Of a DNA stretch of 64,000 bases, positions 49,121 through 59,463 are shown in pieces. The stretch's first letter is position 1; each line of letters begins with the position of its first letter. A program made the position numbers and the translations under genes. This DNA is from Manduca sexta (lineage: Eukaryota; Arthropoda; Insecta; Lepidoptera; Sphingidae), in NCBI RefSeq assembly GCF_014839805.1, contig NC_051140.1:7213826-7277825 (forward strand). Reading direction: 5' to 3'. Below the pieces are notes generated by a model that worked only from the letters and a program-made list of their open reading frames with translations, was not told where the DNA came from and did no database searches.

Positions 49121-50100
49121 AATTTATTATAAATGAAGTAAATAAGAAGAAAACACGAAAGGTGTTTGAAGGAAATATAACTATTCAGCGATCAAACGTA
49201 AAATGATTAAGCACTAATTAACGGGTACAAACTGATATGGATACTAATTGAAGATAGAGACCCTCAAGGCAGCTCGGTAAATTAACGTTTACCTTGGAAG
49301 GTCGCCGGTTCGTACTCGATCGCCTGTTCGAGTTCTTACTCGTATAGATAAACACGATTACGAAATGTAAGATGTCAAGTGAAAAATGGGAACGGTATTT
49401 ACTTAAGTTTCCAATACGGTCGCTGTTTATTAGGGCTTTCGAAATGCATCTTCAACAGTTCTTTAAAAAATTTATAAATACAAAATTAATATAAAGCCGG
49501 TTTTGTATATTTCGTAAAATATTCTTTCAATAATTATTTTTCCGGGATTGTTATTATTTTAGACAGTACCTGGTCAATGACTTACGCTCACTATACGATA
49601 AGTAAAACAAAATATAAACCACCAGCGATCGTCTCGAAGCATTATTTCCGTATAAACAATCGCGTTGTACTTCAGAAATGTCGATTATGATTTGTATAGA
49701 CATAACATCAACATATATTATCTACTAAACGGACGTGTATGTATAATAATAAACGAAGGTAACGCATCAGCGATGAAAGCTAGCAATATACAATAACACT
49801 TTATGAACACACTTCAATAACATGCTGTACAAAGGACATCCACTAATTAATATTAATGTGGAATGCAAAATAAATGTCTCGAAAACAATTTACTTAACAT
49901 TCATTATGTTGCCAGGTATAAAGTTTGTATCTGATAAAATAATTGAGAACAGGCCAAATGAGACAGACAGTAAACGAATACCTGAAATGCATTACTGAAA
50001 TAACAATAATTGTTCATTTAAATAACTTCCACCATTCGTCACCGCAAGTGTTTTTTTACAAGACAGGACAAACATGTCACCTTAATCTTGCGTTACTCAT
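49121..50100. other. Non-coding, AT-rich; tRNA-like scrap
   Basis: A segment at about 49,268-49,335 (AAGGCAGCTCGGTAAAT..AAGGTCGCCGGTTCGTACTCG) has box A/box B-like spacing and may be a third tRNA-type SINE scrap. CpG density is ordinary here, in contrast to the next block. Confidence 0.4.
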
Positions 50101-52603
50101 TCAGAACAATTGTATGGTGCTATTATTATACACAATTTTATTATGCATATTTTGAAAACAAAACACTTAATTTCTAATAAAGCCTGAAGTAAAGACAAGA
50201 CCTTGCTGTATTTACATACTGCATACAAATAGTTATGTTTATGAGATATTATGTTTACTGTATTTTTTACTTTATGCCAAACTGAATATCCTGAAATTTA
50301 TATAAAACCAGCGATGTATTATATCAAATATTCAAAATGTGGTAGTTGTATCTGAACTCTATTCAAAAATGTTTATATGCAAGCAATGTTGGATCTTCAA
50401 AAGTAAAGGCACACATATCAGCAACAAATAAACACATTTATAAATACAATCATGCACAAGTCTCACTCATCAGATAAACATGACACAATCTTTTCCTCAT
50501 TAGGCAGAGTATACACAATTGCGATAATTTACAATACTTCCAACAAGTATGCAATATAAAGGCAAGAAGCCAACATTGTGGGTGAATTTAAATTCCAAAC
50601 AAAAGGTGCACATGTGCCAAATTACTGATTAAATTGTACCTGTTTACTGAATTTGCCAGTGTCTTTCACATGGTTACAGTGAGTTATTGTGGAAATGTAC
50701 ATTGATAATGTTGTTACTTTGTTATCTTTGTCTGTATATTTTGTTCACTCATTTTGTAAATTACATGGTTTTAGTTACCAAACTATGTGCCGTTTTGTTT
50801 AAAATATCGTTTACTGCAATGAAAAAAGGTTATCTAAGAGTTTGGCTAATATATAGTCTCTTCCTGTATGTATAACATATCAACACATATTCATTTAATA
50901 TAAATAGCCACAATAAAATCTGTAAATAATTTTATTTAAATATCTAACATTCACATAAACATAAGAAATCATTATATAACATGAGGCTTATCTGAGCAAA
51001 TACAGCAAGCATTATCCAAAGAAATCCGTCTTACCTTGAAAAAGTCTTTAACACATAAATAATAGTATTGTGAAAGTTAAGAAAATACTTCAGCAAATGT
51101 ATGGAGATTGGTTTGTAATGGTCTTCAATGGTTTAAACATGAACCATAGTCAATAATCACACTCATTAAAATCTAAAGTGCGCCAATTATAAGAGTTTGT
51201 GTTGCATAAAAACAGTAATCTGTTATTAGGTTGTTTACATTGTGTAACTCTTTTAGTTTTTATTATCAATATTATTTTCAAGAAATACTGGTAAAGAATA
51301 TGTAAGAGAAGGATGTCTTGTACTCAGATATTATAATAATGATTGATGATAATCCATGTAGATCTTACAGAGAATCTTTTATTAATATGATTTTAACTAG
51401 AGATAAAAATAACCATTGATGATAGAAATAACTTATGGCTTTAATATGCAACAAGTAATTTTACCAAAGCAACTGTATGTAAATATGTCAAGATAGGTTT
51501 AGATTTTTTATGAGTTTAAACAACTGGTTTCTAATAAGATTATTATTACTGGTTTGTATATTTATTGTATTTTTAGCACATTATAAATTAAGTAAGATAT
51601 TATATAAACAGGTAACAATGAGATATATTCACTAGAGTCTGACGTTGACTTGGGGTTCAGACTGTTTGAAAACTTTATATTGAAGTAGAATAATTCTATT
51701 TCACATTTAGTTATGCTTTTAGTTACAAGATAATAACTTTTATAAAAGTTTGAATTTTCATTCAATTCATTTGTCTGTCCTTAAGGTATATGTATGGTAT
51801 TTTTGTTGTTACTAATAGGTGTCGATAAAATCTATATTTGGCAGAAATTCTAAAACATTCTGATACCGATCTAGGGATCTGGGCAGTTATACAAGTACTA
51901 GAACATATGTCTTGAGGCCAATACAATTGTGAATATTAATATGTTATTATTAAATAAAGCACCTAGATATATAGTTATTTGTAGTATTATTATCACTTTT
52001 ATCTAGCTTATCATCAACTTAAAGATATGAATATAAGGTGTGTTATGTTGTGTTCCAAATTTGTTTTTGATAACTAGCTAAATAAGTTATCAAACAGTTG
52101 TAGAGGAAACAAGAAACAACATAAATAGCATAAACAGAATAAATAAAAATACTGTATCACTTAACATAATAATTCTTGTGATTAAAATAGTTGATTTGTT
52201 TATTTATAATATCTATATTTATATTTTTTGATAAAATATACTTTATTATTATGAAAATGCACTTATAATATTTTTCTCACCTACTTTTAAGTGTTACATT
52301 GAAATTGTTTCTGTGCTACTTTTTCATATTAAATTCTTGCCTACAAGTTGACATTGGCTACAGCTGTGTGGTGAGGTCAATAACCTTGATTTGTGTTATA
52401 AACATTCATTTTATCATGGGATACATAAAATAATTATTTTCTTAAAGCATGTTGAAATTGTTTTGTATGAAATAATTAATTGGCAAAATTTCATGTTAGT
52501 TCAATAATGAACATGTTTTTAAATTTATTCAAGTTGGTTATTTTTTTTTGTAACATAACATGGTAAAGTAAACCCTAAAGTGTTGAAGTATGTAAAAACT
52601 TAC
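50101..52603 (-). other. CpG-depleted intron segment next to the kinase exon
   Basis: No coding sequence seen. Only nine CpG dinucleotides occur over about 2.5 kb (near 50,312, 50,522, 50,791, 50,808, 51,027, 51,181, 51,643, 51,823 and 51,867). TpG and CpA are abundant. It lies wholly within the first coding intron of the TESK-type kinase, directly after the donor. Depletion by germline methylation of the transcribed region is the likely cause. Confidence 0.75.
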
Positions 52604-52972
52604 TTTGAATACTTCTGAGAAGAATCCAGTCCCAATCTTCTCCAATGTGAAATCATCAAACGGGTAGAGGGCAGCCACAGCAGTCCTTAGCGCGGTACAG
52701 GAAGAGCCCGTCACCCTCCTGTCACCCTGTCTCTCATAATCGTCACTGACACCAGACTCCTTATCACAATCATCATCACAACACACAACACGCTTCGTCC
52801 TGTCCTGCCCATCGCGGTACCTCCTGCCGACCTTCGAATGTGGACCTCGCACGAACCGGCCCGCCTTCGCCGTCTCGTCCAAGTTTGTGAAACTCTCCGC
52901 TATCTTTAATACTTTACTTGGCTTCCGCCTCTCGAAGTTACTCCTAACTGCCTCCGCACACTCGTGTTGCAT
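52604..52972 (-). CDS. cdi: TESK/center divider-type protein kinase, first coding exon (partial gene)
   Basis: First coding exon of a dual-specificity kinase of the LIMK/TESK group, which in animals phosphorylates cofilin-type actin regulators in the cytoplasm. It encodes 123 residues. The N-terminal ~95 are basic and of low conservation. Residues ~105-123 read DDFTLEKIGTGFFSEVFK, which matches the start of the TESK kinase domain, with the glycine-rich loop G-T-G-F-F-S-E-V at 114-121. The exon ends in frame (phase 0) at AAA followed by the donor GTAAGT. The ATG is supported by an in-frame TGA nine codons upstream (53,000-53,002) and an A at -3. The catalytic lysine, HRDLTSKN and DFG segments must come from later exons to the left, and I could not find them in this window. 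The family call is strong; the orthology (cdi) is inferred from the FFSEVFK signature, not from an alignment. Confidence 0.85.
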
Positions 52973-53420
52973 TATAACTGCTGATGCGTTTATCCCGCCT
53001 CAAACATCATTACAATCAAGTGTCCACCACCATACGCGAATAGTACTCCGCATGAAGCATTTTCAACGTCAACGACACAACAAACTGAAGGTAATCGTAA
53101 ATATGCGAAATAACATTATAATCACACAAAAACTATGTCGAATCTTACTGTCACTTTCACGATATTTATTGTGTTAACGTCAACTAATTGGGTTTTCGTA
53201 ATATTAAAGCGAATGCCAGAGTTTACTATTCCGATATGAGTTATGCGGTAAATGTTTTTTTACATAAACAATCTAAATGTCTGACGACGCGCGTTCAAGC
53301 AAAGTAAGGAAAGCATAAAGCAAGCCAAGCAATACCGACACATGACATGTTATTTTATGCGGTTGGTAAGATTGGTTTGATTACTTCACTTCTCATGTTG
53401 GCAGAACTGTTCTTTGGATG
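52973..53420 (-). promoter_or_regulatory. Likely 5' UTR/promoter side of the TESK-type kinase
   Basis: This is the sequence immediately upstream of the kinase ATG. It holds an in-frame TGA at 53,000-53,002, which fixes the start codon. CpG frequency is normal here, unlike the intron on the other side of the exon. I see no convincing TATA box, so the transcription start is not placed. A non-coding 5' exon further upstream is possible. Confidence 0.35.
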
Positions 53421-56400
53421 CGTTCATAAAAATAACGATAGGTTTCAATTATTACGTTGCGTGTTCATTGCTACTATAAAGTAGCATTAAATAGAATGTT
53501 ATCGTTATTGTAACGTAAATAAATACTTTTTGAATATCGTACTGTTTTTGTGTGTAATAACGTACAGCTGCAAATTGTTGGAAAAATAATTTTATGTATT
53601 TTTTGTTCAAGCGATACCAAAACAATTAATTTTTGTTGTATTAAAAAAGGAAAATAAAACACATTTATTTTATTTCGCTGTTTATTTTATTTCATGCTGT
53701 CGACTATATTCTTAATTAATTTCAATGTACTTATATCACACAATGGAAACACGAGCGATGTTTTCGTATCGAATCAGCGCAATTTAATATTGGCGTGTTG
53801 ATTCTGAAACGAATGTCTCCAAATAATCTCTGTCACATTATAAAACAACAACGCTAGCTCCATTATTCACATACTACAAACTAATAAAAAATTTAACGCT
53901 CAATAGCTATAAATACAAATATATTATTGCTGTTGCGGTTTTTACAATCTAAGTCTTAATTAAATTATACATTGATCTCAAAATGAGTATTCATTTTTTA
54001 ACTTATCTAAATTCACTCTTATCTATTCCTTATTTAGTAGTATTGCTTGATTTGAGAAACCATTGCTTTCTCACGAAATATATTTGTAACAACATACAAA
54101 GTTATAGAAGCAACCATTACATGGTTCGCCTTGTAACAAACATTGCGACCCCATCAATTACGTCCGCTAAATGTTATTCCCTTAATATTAGTAAAATAAA
54201 TAGTTTCAAACGTTGATTGAAAGGAAAATAAAATATTTTTAACATCAGACACTCGGAAAATTTAATAAAAAAAAAAAATACGGTACATATTATTTAGGGC
54301 TATTTTTTATATGAGTATTAGTCCAATACAACTTAAAATAGAACTGGAAATATAGCTAATTACAAATATTTTGAAGAACAAAAACTTGTTTCGTATTTTT
54401 AATACAAATAATAAAGTTTGTCATATAGCATGCTAAATGATAAACTTTCCGAAAACATATCGTAGCAATTCTGTAAAAAATATAAGATTTATAATTAACC
54501 TTTTGCTTTAGAAGTTTATTATTATCGAGGGTGTTACATTTAAAATAAATCACAATTAATTAGGTAGGTACGTCTAAATCAATTAAATTGTGAACAATTG
54601 TTTATTAGTAGGCCGAGTGTCTGGTAAAACTGATTGATAATCTGGATAGAATTAACTCAAAAACTTTCTAAATAGATGAATAGTACTTATTTTACGAAAG
54701 ATACAAAAATATATCAAAAGAAACTTAGTTAAGGGGTCTTAGGTTAATTGTGCTTATTCTGTATGTATATTGTGAAAGTCCATAATACAGTAATTCTTCA
54801 AATCAAAAGTAACCAAAATATACAAAATTTTGTTTATAAACACCAAAACATTACATATACTATTTCAATAACATATTTTATTAAATAGTAGATAATAAAA
54901 AAAACTAAATTAAGCTTAAACACAGCTAAAATTATTCTAACTACATAATTAAATGTTTACATTGATTTTGTACATATTCTAAGCCTCATTGATTCGAAAC
55001 AATTTGTGATAATAACAGAGGCGAGATCCAGGTGTAATGGTTTTAAAAGCTATTGTGAACATAATTTCGCCAGATAAGAATAAGAATTATAAGCAAAACA
55101 ACAAATAAATAAAACGCCTTAACTATCTACAAATTTACAGACTAAGTCAGTTAATTATCGTAATATAAAATTAATCAAAACAAGTTTATAGGTTTAATTT
55201 GATGTAAAACATCTAATGTGGCAGATCAACCCAACTCTTGGAGTGGCGACGCTGGAGGAAATATTCACGTCACCACTTTGTCGCGCTAAACTCATATACC
55301 TTGCGTTTGTATAGTTGTTCACTTCGATTCAGGTTATTTGTGTTATAAAAAAAATTAAAAAATAATGGGTATTATTTAATAAAGATTTATTTTCTTAAGA
55401 ACAGAATATTCTGTTTTTGATTCTGCCATTTTTTTTGAGTATATTACGGGTATGTCTTATTTGTGTTACCCATCCTTTCATGCATATATTTTATATAAAG
55501 TAGTTTCGATGTTCCACGTCTGGCAGGAGTCTTGCGACGGCTCGTTGGTTTTATTTACTTAGATCGGACACGAAGCGAAACTATCGTACTCACATTAATT
55601 CTGTGCATAAAAAATGCGTTTCCTCAAACAAGGTAGTTTTTAGAAAAGTTTACTTGGCTCTCAACTGGAGATTGGCTTTGTTGTAATTATGGAAATAATT
55701 TAATTTATTAATAGTTTTATCTGATTTTCGTAACTTCGTCGTATCGAAAGTATGTATTATTCACGAATTGACGTATTTACCACAAAATGAAGATACATTT
55801 TCAAAATCACAAAAAAGTAATATTAAGAAATTAAATTTGTTTAAAAAAAGTACTGGATCCGCCCTTACGATATTATTTTACTTTGTACGTAACAAGAGAA
55901 ATCTGACAAAGTGCTAACAAATGTATAGACAATTGATACAAATAAACGGATTTGGGGAGCTGGGATAGAAGTTTTTATAGGTACATATCTAATGTGCTAT
56001 CACAATCTGCTATTTGCACGTTACATTATAACAGTTATTTCTGGGATTTAAAAACGGTGGGGATTTTTTAAAAGTGCGCAGATAAAGACAATTTAATGAT
56101 ATTCAAAATTATACTGGTTATTCTAGGGGTTCAAAATTATATAAATTTATCTTATTAAAAAAATACAAAATAATTTTAATGAACAAGCTCCAGTGAAAAC
56201 AATTTAACCTCTGTTTCATAGCTCAGAAGAACCAGAATAATTTTGTATAATTCTACACATTTAGAAATTTTCACTAAGTATAAAACTGTTGCAACAAGAA
56301 ACATTTGTTTTCACAACCATTCGCATCGACACTATCAAACATTTTCAACTTACGAAGCGATCTTCTACTTAATCCTACTTTATATTATTATGAACCTGAG

Positions 56401-57044
56401 TAGGTGTGTAACAAGTAAAACAAAAGTTCCTTTGTAAGAATGAAAATATAAGTATTTATATTAAAATTGTACAGGAGATCATTGATTAATTAAATGCATA
56501 TTATTTCTGTCTCCTAAATATTTGAGTGGTGAATCATGTAATTATAGCTCCATAAAAAAAGAAAAAACAATTAAATGTCAGTCAGTTAGAGAATGTTAAG
56601 TGAGACTAACCCCTTATTTTAAAATCTGTATTTGCAGGACATAGGTACAGTCAGCCACAAAAATAGGTGAGCAAATACAAGATTTCAAGCCGTCTTTAAA
56701 CTTTTGTGTCCTTAACAACAATCGTTTTTATTCACTAAAATAAACTTCAACGAGTTTACTTTATTTTAGATAAAGAAAAAATAATATTCAATTAAAGTTA
56801 ATGTGTAGAAACGTTTAGAAGTATTGAATCTGTTCAACTTTAGTGGCTGATTGTACATATTGTAATTGTGTGCGTTATATTCTTATGTAAGTGTGAATAA
56901 TTGTAAAATGAGATACATAAGCAAACTACACACGTCTAACTAAATACATCAAAAGTGACTATAAAGAAATTAAATTCTCACTAACCGACTATTTACTATT
57001 TGAAATTTAGGCACATGTAGGTAGTGTAAAGTTATTTAGGTAGG
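53421..57044. other. Non-coding between the kinase start and the hAT MITE
   Basis: AT-rich. Open frames at 53,983-54,216 and 56,243-56,437 are AT-biased and not convincing. A more balanced stretch at 55,215-55,330 (ACTCTTGGAGTGGCGACGCTGG) has no clear frame. Non-coding 5' exons of the kinase could lie here. Confidence 0.45.
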
Positions 57045-57052
57045 TATCGGTT

Positions 57053-57268
57053 CAGTCCCGGATCTTGAATTTTTTGGAGGTGGGGCAAAATCTGGATAAT
57101 GCCGCCCCCGACTATCTATATTTTTAACTTTGTCATCATCATCATTACGCGCGCCCGCGGGAAATAATTTAGTAGTCAAAGTTGCGTTAATTATGAGTCG
57201 TGTATTCGCCGCCCGGGGCACGGGCCCCGGCTTGCTCCCCCCCCCTCCCCCCAATAGATCCGGGGCTG
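57053..57268. mobile_element. Non-autonomous hAT element (MITE) with intact ends
   Basis: Begins CAGTCCCGGATCT and ends AGATCCGGGGCTG, a 13-bp terminal inverted repeat with two mismatches. It is flanked on both sides by the identical 8-bp duplication TATCGGTT (57,045-57,052 and 57,269-57,276). An 8-bp TSD with CA(G)-type ends is the hAT signature. The interior is GC-rich with long C runs near 57,235-57,252 and no transposase. Confidence 0.85.
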
Positions 57269-57276
57269 TATCGGTT

Positions 57277-58347
57277 TCGTGTAATCCGAATTATGTTCAC
57301 ATTTAGATAGTTGAATAGCCTTTTTTAGATTTTCCAATAGGAGGACGGGGCAAGTTTGTGCATTCTACAAATATGAGGTATAGTTCGTTTTGAAAGAGAG
57401 CCGTTGTGGTCGAAAGGTGAACTTACTTTACTATTTTTACAAAGCAACCCTTCCCCGCCATTTGATAAATTTTAAACCTATTTGTCATGTCGTTTTGATT
57501 TGTTATAAATGATATTGCGTCTTGTTTTTGGGATTTTTCTTATACTATACCGAAACTAAACAAAAAAGTTAATTAAGCACAAGTAGCGACCTCAAATCCC
57601 ACGACGGCTTTCTTTCTGAACAGACTATATATTGTAAAAAAAAGTAACAACTATGTTTTGTCTATGGTTGGTTAGCTGGATCACTGAGCAATAATATTTT
57701 AGTGCTGTAATAATAATTTCAAAATTTAGTTCTCTTTTTTTTACGATAGCATATTTTTTTTCAAACTTGCCCCATAGTTGGGCAGCTTCCATCCCACGAA
57801 GAAAGTTATATTGAAATAAATTACATATGTGACCTGGCATTCCTTAAAAGTTGTTGATGGTTTATATTTAAAGTATTGTTTAATATAAATATGAAACAGT
57901 TTAACATAACATAGACAATATGTACGTAGGAAAATTCCTTGACGTTGAAGTGTTTGTGTCTATAGCTTACCTAAATTATTATATTAAACTGAATGGTTGA
58001 AAACAACATAAACGAAAAAAAAATATCGAAAAATGTCTCTGTATATTTAATTACAATTCGTATGACGTAACTTGGAAGTTTAAAATTGTTTTGTGACGAT
58101 TAACTGTGCGTATCTACAACAGGCTCCTACATCAATGAAAATATACTTAATAATCGAAATATGTAGTTACATTTTTTAATACGATGAATCGTTGTTCGAT
58201 TAGTATATTAGATTATTTTAACTGGGCTTAGGTATTCAATAAATAATTATTTGAAGTGTGTTAGGATATTTTTTATAAAAGTTAAAAAATCTTTACCTTC
58301 CCTTGACTCGTATATTCGCCAGTGAAAGGTACTACAGACAATTTTCT
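57277..58347. other. Non-coding, AT-rich
   Basis: The minus-strand frame 57,625-57,840 contains RGMEAAQLWGKFEKKY, which is somewhat protein-like but unassigned. Otherwise nothing recognisable. Confidence 0.4.
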
Positions 58348-58497
58348 CTACAACCCGAAGAAGTCAGGTTGATCAGGGTCAGGGTCTTGCAGCATTTTTG
58401 CTGTTATACGGGCAATGATTAATGGAGATTCGGGAAATTGTCTTCCCATTCGCGTACCGCACTCCACCGTGTCTTGTAGGGGCAACGTTTCGATCAT
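58348..58497 (-). CDS. Short open frame, possible terminal exon (49 aa)
   Basis: ATG to TAG, 49 residues, ending RITAKMLQDPDPDQPDFFGL, with coding-like codons. The sequence TTGCCCCTACAAG before ACACGG (exon start 58,474) has a long AG-free tract upstream, as a real 3' splice site would. Entered in phase 1 it keeps this frame. It could be the end of an unseen minus-strand gene or an alternative last exon of the cysteine-rich gene, whose sixth exon also ends in phase 1. No family recognised. Confidence 0.3.
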   Translation of the reverse strand: MIETLPLQDTVECGTRMGRQFPESPLIIARITAKMLQDPDPDQPDFFGL

Positions 58498-59362
58498 TTA
58501 CATATTACGCGAAAATTAATCAATAATATTTTCGAAATCCAAAGATTATTTGATTTTTTCAATAATCTGCGTATTTAATAACAAAATGTAAGTAACTGTT
58601 ATAATTAAAATTTACAGCGTGGACGTAATCATAACAAAGAAAAAACCGTAACATTTTGAAACAATTATTGTTGATTTAAATAGATCACGCAAAGATAATA
58701 ATCCTAACGGATATAATTGTTTAATAAGAGTGTTTACAACAGTGCACTTAGTAACGATATATACCTTAATGTATTGACAGGCTATCGGCAATATATTTTT
58801 GTGCTGTTAAAAATGGATTGATAAAAATAGACTTTATTCCATGCGCATTATAGTCGCACTGAAGGGGCTGCCGGCAGCCTCGGTAGTTTTCGGATAATAC
58901 ATGGATGAATTCATAAAAACAGAATGACTTTTCATCCAATTTATCGACTTGAATATTATCCTGCAGTCCAGTTAAAATAATCATCATTACAAAATTACTT
59001 ATGAATAGGTAAATCAAGCATTAAAATTATGCGATATCACATTTAGTGCTATTGTAAATAAGTTATAAATGTGCTTACAAATTCAATAAATTAAAGTTAA
59101 ATTTGTAATTGTATTTGAAATATCGAATACCTGAAGCTATTGATCTATCTATTATACGAGATACTTTGATTTAACTAATTTATATCAGTAAATAAATTAA
59201 AACTAAAATATACAACAAAAATAAGAACAATAGCATGATTTTTATGAAGACTTAGTTTAAAGGTTTCGCCTATTTTGTTCCTAAGCATTACTATCATTAT
59301 ATAGCTATAATTACAAGGGTAGGGGTCAAAGAGACTAATAAATAATGTGTTCACACTATGAA
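58498..59362 (-). other. Probable 3' UTR and downstream spacer of the cysteine-rich gene
   Basis: Holds a minus-strand AATAAA at 58,833-58,838. An 83-codon minus frame (58,766-59,017) starts with a hydrophobic stretch and reads DEKSFCFYEFIHVLSENYRG, then CRQPLQC. It is intriguing but may simply be UTR. A donor-like GTATAT follows its stop codon, so I do not call it an exon. Confidence 0.35.
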
Positions 59363-59463
59363 TCATCTCGGTATGATGTAGTGTATGATAATTGGGAGAG
59401 ATAATATAAATTGCGCTGGTATCCTCAGGGCATGTTGTGCGTTCGACTGGTCTTGACATTCTC
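59363..59463 (-). CDS. Cysteine-rich protein gene, terminal coding exon
   Basis: The exon has 101 nt, with acceptor TTTTTACAG, entered in phase 1. It encodes GECQDQSNAQHALRIPAQ, then a hydrophobic run (FILSLPIIIHYIIP) and a final Arg before TGA. A hydrophobic C-terminus with small residues upstream (S-N-A) suits a GPI-anchor signal or short membrane anchor; this is inference. A minus-strand AATAAA at 58,833-58,838 could be the poly(A) signal, implying a 3' UTR of about 0.5 kb. Confidence 0.78.

Noticed and set aside
52887..53177. Plus-strand frame of 96 codons
   Set aside because: Shadow of the kinase exon on the opposite strand plus its upstream region.
57625..57840. Minus-strand frame with MEAAQLWGKFEKKY
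   Set aside because: Somewhat protein-like, but AT-rich flanks, no splice sites that fit and no family recognised.
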